From: Virgibacillus natechei
GTDB taxonomy: Bacteria > Bacillota > Bacilli > Bacillales > Amphibacillaceae
Assembly: GCF_026013645.1 (NCBI RefSeq)
Contig: NZ_CP110224.1
Location: forward strand, 930,001 to 994,000
DNA length: 64,000 bases
Direction of reading: 5' to 3'
Both the position numbers and the translations under genes were made by a program. Below, in pieces: positions 1 through 8,527 of the stretch (position 1 is the first letter of the stretch; every line of letters begins with the position of its first letter). Below the pieces are notes generated by a model. The model was not told the DNA's origin. It did not search any database and saw only the letters and a program-made list of their open reading frames with translations.

Positions 1-2
1 AT

Positions 3-470
3 CCAATAAAACATTATACCGATTTGGAATCCATTGATATGGGAGCTATGGGTGAAAATTTTGCCGTTCTGGAAATGGATGAATTCACAATTTGCATTGG
101 TGATACATTTCAAATAGGTGACGCGATTATACAAGTTTCACAGCCTTATCAACCGTACTGGAACCAGACGGATAGGGAATTCGCAAAAAACATTCAAGAA
201 AGCGGACGCACTGGCTGGTATTTCCGGGTATTGCAGGAAGGCAACGTGAAGCCAGAAACTGATATGGAATTAATAGAACAACCATACCCACAATGGTCCA
301 TCGGTGCTTGCAATGAAGTCATGTTCGTATATAAGGAGGATCTACGATTAGCAGATGATCTCTTATCTTGTGACTTATTAGCTGAAATGTGGAAACGGCC
401 CTTGCATAAGCGTCTAGGTGGCCGAGTTGCTTTGGAAGAGAAGATGATTTATGGTCAAAGTAAAGTTTGA
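3..470 (+). CDS. MOSC domain protein, YiiM-like, 5' partial
   Basis: The reading frame is open from the first bases of the window, so the N-terminus lies upstream. The visible part matches the second half of YiiM-type MOSC (molybdenum cofactor sulfurase C-terminal) proteins: GAMGENF, then CIGDTFQIGDAIIQVSQP, then a helical tail. Such proteins handle molybdenum cofactor or detoxify N-hydroxylated bases. In family members known to me the segment after VSQP reads roughly RQPCWK and carries the conserved cysteine. Here it reads YQPYWN, so tyrosine stands where cysteine is expected. The protein may therefore be altered in activity. A short spacer separates it from the next gene. Confidence 0.8.
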   Translation, partial: PIKHYTDLESIDMGAMGENFAVLEMDEFTICIGDTFQIGDAIIQVSQPYQPYWNQTDREFAKNIQESGRTGWYFRVLQEGNVKPETDMELIEQPYPQWSIGACNEVMFVYKEDLRLADDLLSCDLLAEMWKRPLHKRLGGRVALEEKMIYGQSKV

Positions 471-606
471 ATTGGCTACCGTTTCTTATTATGAAAATCG
501 ATTATGGCTGTAGATAAGTGATAGAACGAAAAAATCTATTCCTCATGTTTCTTATTTTTTTTCATATAATAAGTTATCTTGGGTAGGAAATGAGGAGGGT
601 GTCACG

Positions 607-1257
607 TTGTTAGAAAATGCATTTGTCATGGTTGCGATCATACTTATAATAAATATTGTTTATGTCACGTTATCTACAATTCGTATGATACTTACATTAA
701 AAGGCCGCAGGTATATAGCTGCATTAGTTAGTATGTTCGAAATCGTGATGTATGTTATAGGTCTTGGGCTTGTACTTGATAATCTAGACCAGATTCAGAA
801 CGTTATCGCTTATGCAGTCGGTTTTGCTGCTGGTGTAGTAATTGGTACGAAAATAGAAGAAAAACTGGCATTAGGATATATTACCGTGAATGTGATTTCA
901 TCTAATCCAGACCTTGAATTTACACGAAAGTTACGAGATAAAGGGTATGGTGTGACGAGCTCGTTTGCTTATGGGATGGATGGGGATCGCCTGACAATGC
1001 AAATTTTAACACCAAGAAAATATGAGCTCAGGTTATATGAAGCAATAAAAACAATTGATTCAAAAGCGTTTATTATTTCCTACGAACCGAAGCAAATCCA
1101 TGGTGGCTTCTGGGTGAAGCAGGTGCGTAAAGGGAAATTAATGAATCCAAAGAAGGGTAATGAAAGTAACCCTGGTAACGTGGCAGCCAGTACAAAACCT
1201 TCTGCACAGACAACAGAAATAGGGGTGGATAACGAAAGTGAAACGAAGAATGATTAA
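607..1257 (+). CDS. UPF0316 / DUF2179 membrane protein, YebE-like
   Basis: A 216-residue protein with three hydrophobic N-terminal segments (about residues 5-25, 35-58 and 65-85). A soluble DUF2179-type domain with the [11 protein letters not shown] pattern follows, then a low-complexity Ser/Asn/Lys tail. The family is UPF0316, whose molecular role is unknown; the DUF2179 fold is also found in YitT-type proteins. The TTG start is chosen because a GAGGAGGG ribosome site lies just upstream at 592-599. In B. subtilis, yebE likewise sits immediately upstream of the pur operon, so the position supports the identity. The tail beyond about residue 180 is longer than I would expect and looks unstructured. 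Confidence 0.85.
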   Translation: MLENAFVMVAIILIINIVYVTLSTIRMILTLKGRRYIAALVSMFEIVMYVIGLGLVLDNLDQIQNVIAYAVGFAAGVVIGTKIEEKLALGYITVNVISSNPDLEFTRKLRDKGYGVTSSFAYGMDGDRLTMQILTPRKYELRLYEAIKTIDSKAFIISYEPKQIHGGFWVKQVRKGKLMNPKKGNESNPGNVAASTKPSAQTTEIGVDNESETKND

Positions 1258-1310
1258 AAAAATAAAAGTTACGCTATAGTAATGAAGTAGAACGAGCTGG
1301 GAAACAGCCC

Positions 1311-1358
1311 AAAAAAATCCCCCTTTCCTGATACGGTCTAAGGGAGGATTTTTTTATC
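1311..1358. terminator. Bidirectional intrinsic terminator
   Basis: An inverted repeat has arms AAATCCCCCTTT and AAGGGAGGATTT, with A and T tracts on both outer sides. It lies between the converging UPF0316 gene and the aldo/keto reductase and can serve both strands. Confidence 0.8.
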
Positions 1359-1415
1359 GCAGTTTAAGGGGGCAGCAAACCCCACTAAAAGAAGTTTTAC
1401 TTTATCGATTGTTAT
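1353..1415. repeat. Dispersed repeat of about 65 bp, copy 1
   Basis: From the T tract through CAGTTTAAGGGGGCAGC, AACCCCAC and TTTACTTTATCGAT, this stretch matches 58310-58375 with only scattered differences. It overlaps the last codons of the aldo/keto reductase gene. The two copies are about 57 kb apart. The function is unknown. Confidence 0.6.
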
Positions 1416-2226
1416 TTTCACTTGGTACTTGATTATTTCGTTCGTTCCGGTCTAAGGTTGCGATCTGATCCATGTCTGCTTTCCTAAGCTCAAAATCAAA
1501 AACATCATAGTTTTCCTGCATGCGCGAAGGTGTCACCGTTTTGGGAATCACAACGACGTCTGATTGTAGATGCCAGCGAAGAATGACTTGTGCTGGTGTC
1601 TTCCCATATTTATCGGCTATTTCTTGAATCACGTCATTCTGCATAACCTTGGTACCATTCATTAATGGACTATATGCTTCCAGTTGAATGTCATGGTCTT
1701 TACAAAATTGCCTTAACTCTTTTTGTTGTAAATAAGGGTGAAACTCGACCTGGTTAACAGCTGGCTTGACTTCACACTCATCCATGATCCGGTTTAGGTG
1801 TTCGATATCAAAGTTACAAACTCCAATTGCCTTTGCACGTCCATCTTTATAGATTTTTTCCAGAGCTTTGTATGTTTCTACATACGTGTCAAACTTCGGT
1901 GTAGGCCAATGGATAAGATACAGGTCAACATAATCGAGCCCTAGTTTTTCGAGACTTGCATCAAATGCTTTTAATGTATTTTCATAACCTTGATCTGCAT
2001 TCGCTAACTTGGTCGTAATGAATAAGTCCTCGCGTGATACATTACTGTTGGCTAAGGCCTCTCCTACACCATGCTCATTTCCATAAACCTTAGCAGTATC
2101 TATTAAGCGATAGTCAGCTGCCAGTGCTTGTTCTACTGCCTCGGTTGCTTCTTCATTCGGTACTTTCCATACCCCATAGCCCAACTGTGGTATACGAAGT
2201 CCGTTGTTTAGTGTTTTGTATTGCAT
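1402..2226 (-). CDS. Aldo/keto reductase
   Basis: A 274-residue NADPH-dependent oxidoreductase of the AKR5 / YvgN-YtbE type, which reduces aldehydes such as methylglyoxal and 2,5-diketo sugars. The catalytic tetrad is visible: Asp and Tyr in DTAKVYGNE, Lys in TTKLAN and His in LIHWPTP. The cofactor-binding C-terminal part PKTVTPSRMQENYDVFDF is also present. The start is the ATG at the upstream end, with AAAAGGGG just before it on this strand. The length is normal for the family. It is monocistronic and converges with the UPF0316 gene. The last codons lie inside a dispersed repeat, so the C-terminus may be species-specific. Confidence 0.92.
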   Translation of the reverse strand: MQYKTLNNGLRIPQLGYGVWKVPNEEATEAVEQALAADYRLIDTAKVYGNEHGVGEALANSNVSREDLFITTKLANADQGYENTLKAFDASLEKLGLDYVDLYLIHWPTPKFDTYVETYKALEKIYKDGRAKAIGVCNFDIEHLNRIMDECEVKPAVNQVEFHPYLQQKELRQFCKDHDIQLEAYSPLMNGTKVMQNDVIQEIADKYGKTPAQVILRWHLQSDVVVIPKTVTPSRMQENYDVFDFELRKADMDQIATLDRNERNNQVPSENNNR

Positions 2227-2359
2227 GTAATCGCCCCTTTTCTACTATTAGGTTCATTTTACCAAAGTTATAAGGCTCTGTCCCTTGGTACGCTAAAATG
2301 ATCACGCTGTAGAGTAGTGCCGGTCAGACCCATTAGCCATCACTTATATCCCTATTCAT

Positions 2360-3856
2360 TCAAACCTTTTTTCTTTTTTTCATCGACCTAAGTTCCGTAT
2401 GCAGTCCTTTTAACAAAGATATGGCCATGAGTATCACGATAAAAGAAAACGGGAGTGCAACGGCAATAACTGTGTTCTGCAGTGCGGTTAACCCTCCCAC
2501 GTACAATAGGACGATGGCTACGGAGGACAGCGCCAGTCCCCAGACGATTTTTACGCTTTTAGCCGGGTTCAGAGATCCCTTGGTTGTCTGGATTCCCAAA
2601 ACAAAAGTGGCCGAATCGGCTGAAGTGATAAAGAATGTCAAAATCAGTAATATAGAGATCAGTGACAGTAGAAAAGAAAATGGTAAATTGGCAAACATGT
2701 GGAAGTTCATAACCTCGATGGCGTACTGTGTCAGATCTACGCCGCTTTGTTGTACACCGATCGCTGTAGTGCCAAAGGTGGAGAACCATATGCCGCAAAG
2801 TACGGTTGGCGCAATCATTACACCAGTCATAAATTCTCTAATTGTTCTACCGCGGGATACTCTGGCGATAAACATTCCAACAAATGGCGACCAGGAAATC
2901 CACCACGCCCAATAGAAAATAGTCCAGGCATCAAGCCATCCACGATTATCCGTTCCTAAAGGGGCAGTACGGAAGCTCATTTGAATGATGTTCTGCAGAT
3001 AATACCCGAAGCTCTCCGTGAATAAATCCAGAATTAATAAGGTTGGGCCAATAAATAATAGGCTGACAAATAATAAGACTGCCAGCGCCATGTTGGTATT
3101 TGATAAATATTTAATTCCTTTGCTTAAGCCAGACCAGGCGGATATTAAAAATAACACCGTAATAATAGCGATGATGATAAATTGGGTGGCGAAATTTGTT
3201 TCCAATCCAAATAGGTGTTCAAGCCCAGCATTAATCTGTGCAGCACCAAGCCCAAGTGAGGTTGCCACTCCGAATATGGTTGCAAATGTAGCCAGAACGT
3301 CAATTGCTTTTCCAAGCGGTCCTTTCATCCTGTCACCGAATAACGGCTTCAGTGTGGAGGAAATTAAACCGGGCTCTCCTTTCCGAAACTGGAAGAAAGC
3401 CAGGCAGAGTACGACTAATCCGTACATAGCCCAGCCATGCAGCCCATAATGGAAAAGGGAGAACATAAGTCCTTCTTTTATTGCTTGATCCGTACCAGGC
3501 TCTGATAATGGAGCCTCTGAAAAAGAATGAAGCAGTGGTTCGGCTGCACCATAGAATACAAGACCGATACCTAGCCCTGCAGAGAAAAGCATGGCAATCC
3601 ATGTCGGGGTGGAGAATTCAGGTCTTTCCTTATCTTTACCCAGTCGGATTTTACCGTAAGGGCTAAATGCGATAAAGACTGATACAGCGATAAATCCCAG
3701 CATAATCCACATGTAATACCAACCAAAAGTTCTGGACAGGAACGCATTCAGATCTGTTGTAATTCTTTCCGCCTCTATAGGAAAGAAAGCTCCCAGTAAT
3801 ACCGCAATTAATATTAAGGCAGCGGTTATGTAAAAGACACTCGAGACTCTTTTCAT
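2360..3856 (-). CDS. BCCT-family glycine betaine/choline-type transporter
   Basis: A 498-residue integral membrane protein with about twelve hydrophobic segments, homologous to OpuD, BetP and BetL. These import compatible solutes such as glycine betaine with Na+ for osmoprotection. Signatures visible are the glycine-rich FSAGLGIGLVFYGAAEP stretch early on, and the family core FYWAWWISWSPFVGMFIARV near residue 315, followed by SRGRTIREF. These tryptophans line the substrate site in BetP. The long charged regulatory tail of BetP is absent, and the protein ends in a short basic stretch (MKKRKKV). Substrate specificity cannot be read from the sequence. A GGGGGGAAT ribosome site precedes the ATG. 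Confidence 0.92.
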   Translation of the reverse strand: MKRVSSVFYITAALILIAVLLGAFFPIEAERITTDLNAFLSRTFGWYYMWIMLGFIAVSVFIAFSPYGKIRLGKDKERPEFSTPTWIAMLFSAGLGIGLVFYGAAEPLLHSFSEAPLSEPGTDQAIKEGLMFSLFHYGLHGWAMYGLVVLCLAFFQFRKGEPGLISSTLKPLFGDRMKGPLGKAIDVLATFATIFGVATSLGLGAAQINAGLEHLFGLETNFATQFIIIAIITVLFLISAWSGLSKGIKYLSNTNMALAVLLFVSLLFIGPTLLILDLFTESFGYYLQNIIQMSFRTAPLGTDNRGWLDAWTIFYWAWWISWSPFVGMFIARVSRGRTIREFMTGVMIAPTVLCGIWFSTFGTTAIGVQQSGVDLTQYAIEVMNFHMFANLPFSFLLSLISILLILTFFITSADSATFVLGIQTTKGSLNPAKSVKIVWGLALSSVAIVLLYVGGLTALQNTVIAVALPFSFIVILMAISLLKGLHTELRSMKKRKKV

Positions 3857-4036
3857 TCAGATTCCCCCCGTGAAGTTGAATTATCTTTAATAAATGATGA
3901 GATTAGTATGGCTGTTTATTGGGGGAGGTATACAAATGCCTGTACCGGTTAAACAGAAGATTAATAACGTTTGGGGACCAAGATGTTTCATCAATAAGGG
4001 GTACGCTTACAGACCCGAGGACGACCTGACTGTTAA

Positions 4037-4381
4037 ACTGCACCAACATCCATCACTGCTTATGAAGGTGAAGTGCAATTGATCGATTATTCGGCGACAA
4101 ACGGTGCGATCGTCTCTTTTACAAGGTCTTTATCACAAAGTGTTGTGGATAAAGGAATTCGTGTAAATGCTGTGGCACCAGGTCCGATATGGACGCCATT
4201 AATTCCGGCTAGTTTTTCTGCGGAACGGATTGCAAATGAATTTGGCAAAGATGTACCAATGAATCGTGCAGGGCAGCCGTTTGAGCTTGCGCCGGCCTAT
4301 GTTTATCTTGCTTCGACTGATTCTTCTTATGTTACGGGGCAGGTTATTCATGTGAATGGTGGGGCACCAGTAAGTTCTTAA
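4037..4381 (+). pseudogene. SDR-family dehydrogenase remnant (C-terminal half)
   Basis: From about 4043 the frame reads TSITAYEGEVQLIDYSAT and then NGAIVSFTRSLSQSVVDKGI, ending with the usual SSYVTGQVIHVNGG. This is the second half of a short-chain dehydrogenase of the general-stress-protein 39 type. The catalytic Tyr is present in DYSAT, but the expected following Lys is Asn (YSATN instead of YSATK). The N-terminal Rossmann half with GxxxGxG is missing and the frame is closed by TAA at 4034. The GTG at 4073 lacks a sensible ribosome site. It is most likely a non-functional leftover. Confidence 0.75.
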
Positions 4382-4404
4382 AGTACGGAGATCTGATTAT
4401 GAGT

Positions 4405-4450
4405 AAAAACCGAACATTAAATATAAATACACTTAAAACGTTCGATATTT
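4405..4450 (+). promoter_or_regulatory. Pair of PurR operator boxes (PurBoxes)
   Basis: Two inverted boxes with CGAAC cores: AAAACCGAACATT at 4406-4418, and its inverted partner with GTTCG at 4440-4444. Between the cores lie 24 bases. This is the arrangement bound by the Bacillus PurR repressor, which is antagonised by PRPP. The boxes lie directly upstream of the -35 element of the pur promoter. Confidence 0.85.
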
Positions 4451-4451
4451 A

Positions 4452-4481
4452 TTGACACTAACTTGTTTTATTTGTTATGAT
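4452..4481 (+). promoter_or_regulatory. Sigma-A promoter of the pur operon
   Basis: TTGACA at 4452-4457 and TATGAT at 4476-4481 are separated by 18 bases. The riboswitch aptamer begins about 27 bases further on. Confidence 0.8.
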
Positions 4482-4507
4482 GAAGCCAACAAATAAATAC
4501 GGTTATA

Positions 4508-4575
4508 CCTCATATATTTACTGAGAATAGGGCTCAGGAGTTTCTACCCGGCACCGTAAATGCTGGACTATGAGG
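4508..4575 (+). ncRNA. Purine (guanine-class) riboswitch aptamer
   Basis: The conserved three-way junction is visible: P1 strands CCTCAT and ATGAGG, P2 arms CTGAG and CTCAG, the core GTTTCTACC, and P3 arms CCGGC and GCTGG around CCGTAAAT. The specificity base is C in GGACTATG, which in characterised members selects guanine or hypoxanthine rather than adenine. The strand 4569-4584, which includes the 3' arm of P1, can alternatively pair with 4631-4646 over 16 positions with two G-U pairs. This forms an antiterminator. Guanine binding would therefore favour termination. Confidence 0.95.
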
Positions 4576-4623
4576 GAGGATGAATTGTTGTGATATAGCA
4601 ATGATAGTTTTAATGGTTGAATA

Positions 4624-4676
4624 AAGTCTGTTCATCTTCTCTCATACTATGAGGGGAGACGAATAGACTTTTTTAT
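4624..4676 (+). terminator. Riboswitch-controlled intrinsic terminator
   Basis: A long hairpin with arms starting AAGTCT and ending AGACTT, with CTCAT-act-ATGAG at its tip, is followed by a T run. Its 5' arm overlaps the strand needed for the antiterminator, so the two structures exclude each other. Confidence 0.9.
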
Positions 4677-4709
4677 TGAAAAATTATTTCCTATAGAAAG
4701 AGGGATCGT

Positions 4710-5201
4710 GTGGCACAAGTTGGTGTAATAATGGGAAGTATTTCAGATTGGGAAACAATGCAGTATACATGCAATGCACTTGATGAATTGCAAATTCCGT
4801 ATGAAAAAGATGTTATTTCAGCACATCGTACGCCTGATGAAATGTTCGCTTATGCGAAATCTGCTCGGGATCGTGGGCTAAAGGTAATCATCGCCGGTGC
4901 TGGAGGGGCTGCGCATTTACCTGGAATGGTAGCATCTCAAACAACCTTGCCGGTAATAGGTGTGCCCGTTCAAAGTAAAGCATTAGATGGAATGGATTCC
5001 CTTTTATCCATCGTCCAAATGCCAGGTGGTATACCAACAGCAACGGTAGCCATCGGCAAAGCTGGTGCAACCAATGCAGGAATTCTCGCAGCACAAATGA
5101 TCGGTGCTTTTGACGAAGCTGTAGCAGCGAAACTAGTAACCTATCGTGAAAACATGCAGGTAAAAGTTAAAGAAATGAGGGATGATCTTGCAGAAAAATA
5201 A
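4710..5201 (+). CDS. purE: N5-carboxyaminoimidazole ribonucleotide mutase
   Basis: A 163-residue class I PurE. It converts N5-CAIR to CAIR in purine synthesis, working with PurK. Visible hallmarks are the phosphate-binding [11 protein letters not shown] near the N-terminus, SAHRTPD with the catalytic His, and [11 protein letters not shown] followed by [12 protein letters not shown] is the start, with AGAAAGAGGGA upstream. It is the first gene of the operon and overlaps purK by a few codons, suggesting translational coupling. The length is normal. Confidence 0.97.
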   Translation: MAQVGVIMGSISDWETMQYTCNALDELQIPYEKDVISAHRTPDEMFAYAKSARDRGLKVIIAGAGGAAHLPGMVASQTTLPVIGVPVQSKALDGMDSLLSIVQMPGGIPTATVAIGKAGATNAGILAAQMIGAFDEAVAAKLVTYRENMQVKVKEMRDDLAEK

Positions 5202-6321
5202 ACATACGATTCTTCCATCCCAAACAATTGGGATTATTGGTGGTGGCCAACTTGGACGCATGATGGCAATTGCTGCTAAATACATGGGGTATACGGTTGC
5301 AGTTCTAGACCCAACGCCGAACTGTCCAACTGCTCAAGTGGCAGATAAACAGATTACGGCTGCCTATGATGACATGGAAGCAATCAAAGAATTAACAGAG
5401 ATTAGCGAGATCATTACATATGAATTTGAGAATGTGGACCTAACAGCAGCGGCTTATATAGAAGAAAAAGGGAAATTACCACAGGGTGCGTATGCGCTGG
5501 AAATCACCCAAAATCGTGAAAAGGAAAAGCAAGTAATGCAGGACTTACAATTACCGATCCCTGCATTTACCATTGTCACAAATGCCAAGGAATGTGAGGA
5601 GACCTTAGCGTCTATTACCTATCCAGCTGTCATTAAGACATGTCGTGGTGGTTATGATGGAAAAGGCCAACTGAAATTAGAATCACAGTCAGATCATCAA
5701 CAAGCCATTGATTTTGCCGAAAGAAATGATCGTTGCATTATCGAAGAATGGGTATCCTTTGATAAAGAAATTTCGGTTGTTTTCACCCGTTCCCAAACGG
5801 GAGAGATCACATTTTTCCCGATTGCAGAAAATGATCATAAGGACCATATTCTTCATCAAACGGTGGTTCCAGCGCTTATTAGTGAAGGTGTTCAGGAAAA
5901 CGTATACGATGCTACTGCAAAATTAGCTGCGAAGATGGATGTTGTTGGAACGTTTGCAATTGAATTGTTTGTTAAAGGCGAGGAAATTTTCTTGAATGAA
6001 ATGGCGCCCCGTCCACATAATTCCGGTCATTATACGATTGAAGCATGTAATATTTCACAATTTACACAACATATTCGTGCGATTTGTGGACTCCCGTTAA
6101 CGCCTATCAAATTATTGCAGCCCGCTACAATGGTCAATATTTTGGGTGAGGATCTGGATGGTGTACAAAAAGCAATGGCAAAAAACGGGGATGGATTTGT
6201 TCATTTATATGGAAAAGAGGAAGCCAAAGAGAAGCGGAAAATGGGACATATTACGTTTATCGCAGAAACAAAAGAAGAACTAACCCAGCAAATAACTAGA
6301 TTCGAGGAGGGGAAACAATGA
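5188..6321 (+). CDS. purK: N5-carboxyaminoimidazole ribonucleotide synthase
   Basis: An ATP-grasp enzyme of about 377 residues that makes N5-CAIR from AIR, bicarbonate and ATP. It starts with the [12 protein letters not shown] nucleotide-fold motif. [11 protein letters not shown] forms the ATP-grasp loop and [15 protein letters not shown] holds metal and substrate ligands. TTG at 5188 is preferred because GAGGG at 5177-5181 is properly spaced from it, whereas the in-frame ATG at 5182 would sit directly on that site. It overlaps purE upstream and purB downstream by four bases. Confidence 0.95.
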   Translation: MQKNKHTILPSQTIGIIGGGQLGRMMAIAAKYMGYTVAVLDPTPNCPTAQVADKQITAAYDDMEAIKELTEISEIITYEFENVDLTAAAYIEEKGKLPQGAYALEITQNREKEKQVMQDLQLPIPAFTIVTNAKECEETLASITYPAVIKTCRGGYDGKGQLKLESQSDHQQAIDFAERNDRCIIEEWVSFDKEISVVFTRSQTGEITFFPIAENDHKDHILHQTVVPALISEGVQENVYDATAKLAAKMDVVGTFAIELFVKGEEIFLNEMAPRPHNSGHYTIEACNISQFTQHIRAICGLPLTPIKLLQPATMVNILGEDLDGVQKAMAKNGDGFVHLYGKEEAKEKRKMGHITFIAETKEELTQQITRFEEGKQ

Positions 6322-7610
6322 TTGAACGGTATAGTCGAGAGGAAATGGCGTCCATATGGACAGAAGAAAACAAATTCAAAGCATGGCTAGAGGTTGAAAT
6401 TCTTGCTTGTGAGGCGTGGAGTGAGCTTGGAATAATCCCAGCTGAAGACGTGAAAGAACTTCGTGACAAGGCTTCTTTTGACCTTAATCGAATTTATGAA
6501 ATCGAAGAAGAAACGAGGCATGACGTTGTGGCGTTTACACGTGCAGTGTCTGAAACATTGGGCGAGGAACGAAAATGGGTGCATTATGGGTTAACTTCCA
6601 CAGATGTGGTCGATACGGCCCTCTCTTATCAATTGAAACAAGCAAACGAAATTATTCGTAAAGACCTCACAAGTTTCATTGAAATTTTAAAAAACAAAGC
6701 AATGGAACATCAGCATACTGTTATGATGGGGCGTACACACGGCGTACATGCTGAACCGACAACATTCGGATTAAAGCTTGCATTATGGTATGAAGAAATG
6801 AAACGGAATTTGGATCGATTTGAAGCAGCTGCGAAAAATGTAGAATTTGGCAAGCTTTCTGGAGCGGTGGGTACCTATGCCAACATCGACCCATTTGTTG
6901 AACAATATGTTTGTGAAAAGCTTGGAACAACACCAGCACCAGTATCTACGCAGACACTACAGCGTGACCGTCACGCCGCATATGTGTCAGCTCTGGCATT
7001 AATCGCAACATCCGTTGAAAAATTTGCAACAGAAATTCGCAACCTGCAAAAAACAGAAACCCGTGAAGTAGAGGAACAATTCGCGAAAGGGCAAAAAGGT
7101 TCATCAGCCATGCCGCATAAACGCAATCCGATCGGCTCAGAGAATATGACCGGAATGGCGCGTGTAATCCGTGGATACATGATGACAGCTTATGAAAATG
7201 TTTCTCTATGGCATGAACGTGATATCTCGCATTCATCAGCTGAGCGGATTATTTTACCAGATGCGACGATTGCGTTGAACTACATGTTGAACCGGTTTAG
7301 CAGGATTGTCGATAATCTTACTGTTTTCCCGGAAAATATGAAACGGAATATGGACAGAACACATGGCGTGATTTTCTCACAACGTGTATTACTTACATTA
7401 ATTGATAACGGAATGGCTCGAGAAGATGCATACGATATTGTTCAGCCAAAAGCGATGGAAGCATGGGAGACAGCAACGCATTTCAAACAGCTGGTGGAAG
7501 CAGATGAACAAATTACGGCAAAACTCACGCAAGAAGCGATTGATGAATGCTTCGACTATACGTATCATTTAAAAAATGTGGACGAAATCTTTAACCGAAT
7601 CGGACTATAA
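6318..7610 (+). CDS. purB: Adenylosuccinate lyase
   Basis: A 430-residue member of the fumarase/aspartase superfamily. It releases fumarate from SAICAR and from adenylosuccinate. The signature loop [11 protein letters not shown] around residues 262-272 is intact, as are TSTDVVDTA and [15 protein letters not shown], which carry the catalytic His and substrate contacts. The start overlaps the purK stop (ATGA), and the GAGGAGGGG site lies inside purK. The length equals that of the Bacillus enzyme. A structured 155-base spacer follows before purC. Confidence 0.97.
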   Translation: MIERYSREEMASIWTEENKFKAWLEVEILACEAWSELGIIPAEDVKELRDKASFDLNRIYEIEEETRHDVVAFTRAVSETLGEERKWVHYGLTSTDVVDTALSYQLKQANEIIRKDLTSFIEILKNKAMEHQHTVMMGRTHGVHAEPTTFGLKLALWYEEMKRNLDRFEAAAKNVEFGKLSGAVGTYANIDPFVEQYVCEKLGTTPAPVSTQTLQRDRHAAYVSALALIATSVEKFATEIRNLQKTETREVEEQFAKGQKGSSAMPHKRNPIGSENMTGMARVIRGYMMTAYENVSLWHERDISHSSAERIILPDATIALNYMLNRFSRIVDNLTVFPENMKRNMDRTHGVIFSQRVLLTLIDNGMAREDAYDIVQPKAMEAWETATHFKQLVEADEQITAKLTQEAIDECFDYTYHLKNVDEIFNRIGL

Positions 7611-7613
7611 TAA

Positions 7614-7768
7614 GTGTTTAAAAAGGAGGATAAAAAGGACCGAGAAGTTCAAGGCGGCGTAGTTTCGAGCAACGGAATGTATGCATTTAGATACATGAGT
7701 AGCGGAGAAACAAGCCAACGAAGAAATTCGAAGTGTCATTTTTACCGGACTTTTTGAACAACTACTAA
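7614..7768. repeat. Long imperfect palindrome between purB and purC
   Basis: The ends read GTTTAAAAAG and CTTTTTGAAC, and complementarity continues inward. AGTTTC pairs with GAAAC, and an inner hairpin GTATGCATTTAGATAC sits near the middle. The whole stretch can fold into one long, interrupted stem. It has no open frame. I have the impression that similar elements occur between genes in other Bacillaceae, but only one copy is visible here. Confidence 0.6.
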
Positions 7769-7783
7769 CGCGAGGTGAATAAT

Positions 7784-8497
7784 ATGAAGGAAGCCCTTTT
7801 GTACGAAGGCAAGGCGAAACAGGTTTACGAGGCGAAAAATAAACCCGGACAACTGGTTTTATCCTATAAAAATGATGCTACCGCTTTTAATGGTGAGAAA
7901 AAGGAAGTATTTTCTGGAAAAGGAAGACTGAATAACGAAATAGCTGCACGTATTTTTCCGTTTCTTCATGAGAAAGGGATTGATACCCACTTCATTGAGC
8001 GGTTGAATGAAACAGAGCAGCTGGTTCATCAAACAGAGATTATACCAATTGAAGTGGTTGTTCGTAATCTTGCAACTGGAAGTATTACAAAGCGATTAGG
8101 AATTGAAGAAAAAACATCCTTCAATCCTCCCTTAATCGAGTTGTTTTACAAGGATGATGCCCTTGATGACCCGCTAATCAATGATGAACATGCACTATTT
8201 CTAAGTAATGTTACGCCATCGGAACTGGGTGAGATTAAAGCACAAGCGATGGAGATCAATAAAAGCCTAAGCGCACTATTTGAAACGATAGCTATTACCT
8301 TGGTCGATTTCAAGCTGGAATTTGGACGTAAGGCAAACGGATGCCTTGTCCTCGCTGATGAGATTTCCCCAGATACATGCAGATTGTGGGATGTCAACAC
8401 ACAGGAAAAATTGGATAAGGATGTTTTCCGTCAAGGGACAGGCGACTTAATCGAGGTATATGAGGAAATTCTGCAACGATTACAAGACGTAAAATAA
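7784..8497 (+). CDS. purC: SAICAR synthetase
   Basis: Phosphoribosylaminoimidazole-succinocarboxamide synthase of 237 residues, which condenses CAIR with aspartate using ATP. It shows LLYEGKAKQVYEAK at the N-terminus, LSYKNDATAFNGEKK, VVVRNLATGS with the substrate loop, and DFKLEFGR and LADEISPDTCRLWD near the C-terminus. The ATG is spaced 9 bases from GAGG. The GTG nine bases earlier would sit on that site. In B. subtilis the next genes are purS and purQ; here purL follows after 30 bases. Confidence 0.96.
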   Translation: MKEALLYEGKAKQVYEAKNKPGQLVLSYKNDATAFNGEKKEVFSGKGRLNNEIAARIFPFLHEKGIDTHFIERLNETEQLVHQTEIIPIEVVVRNLATGSITKRLGIEEKTSFNPPLIELFYKDDALDDPLINDEHALFLSNVTPSELGEIKAQAMEINKSLSALFETIAITLVDFKLEFGRKANGCLVLADEISPDTCRLWDVNTQEKLDKDVFRQGTGDLIEVYEEILQRLQDVK

Positions 8498-8527
8498 TCA
8501 ATCAAAATCGAGGGGGAACCAGGTTTG

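Noticed and set aside
3894..4082. 62-codon ORF upstream of the SDR remnant
   Set aside because: No family resemblance and no match to an SDR N-terminus; it is probably degraded sequence.
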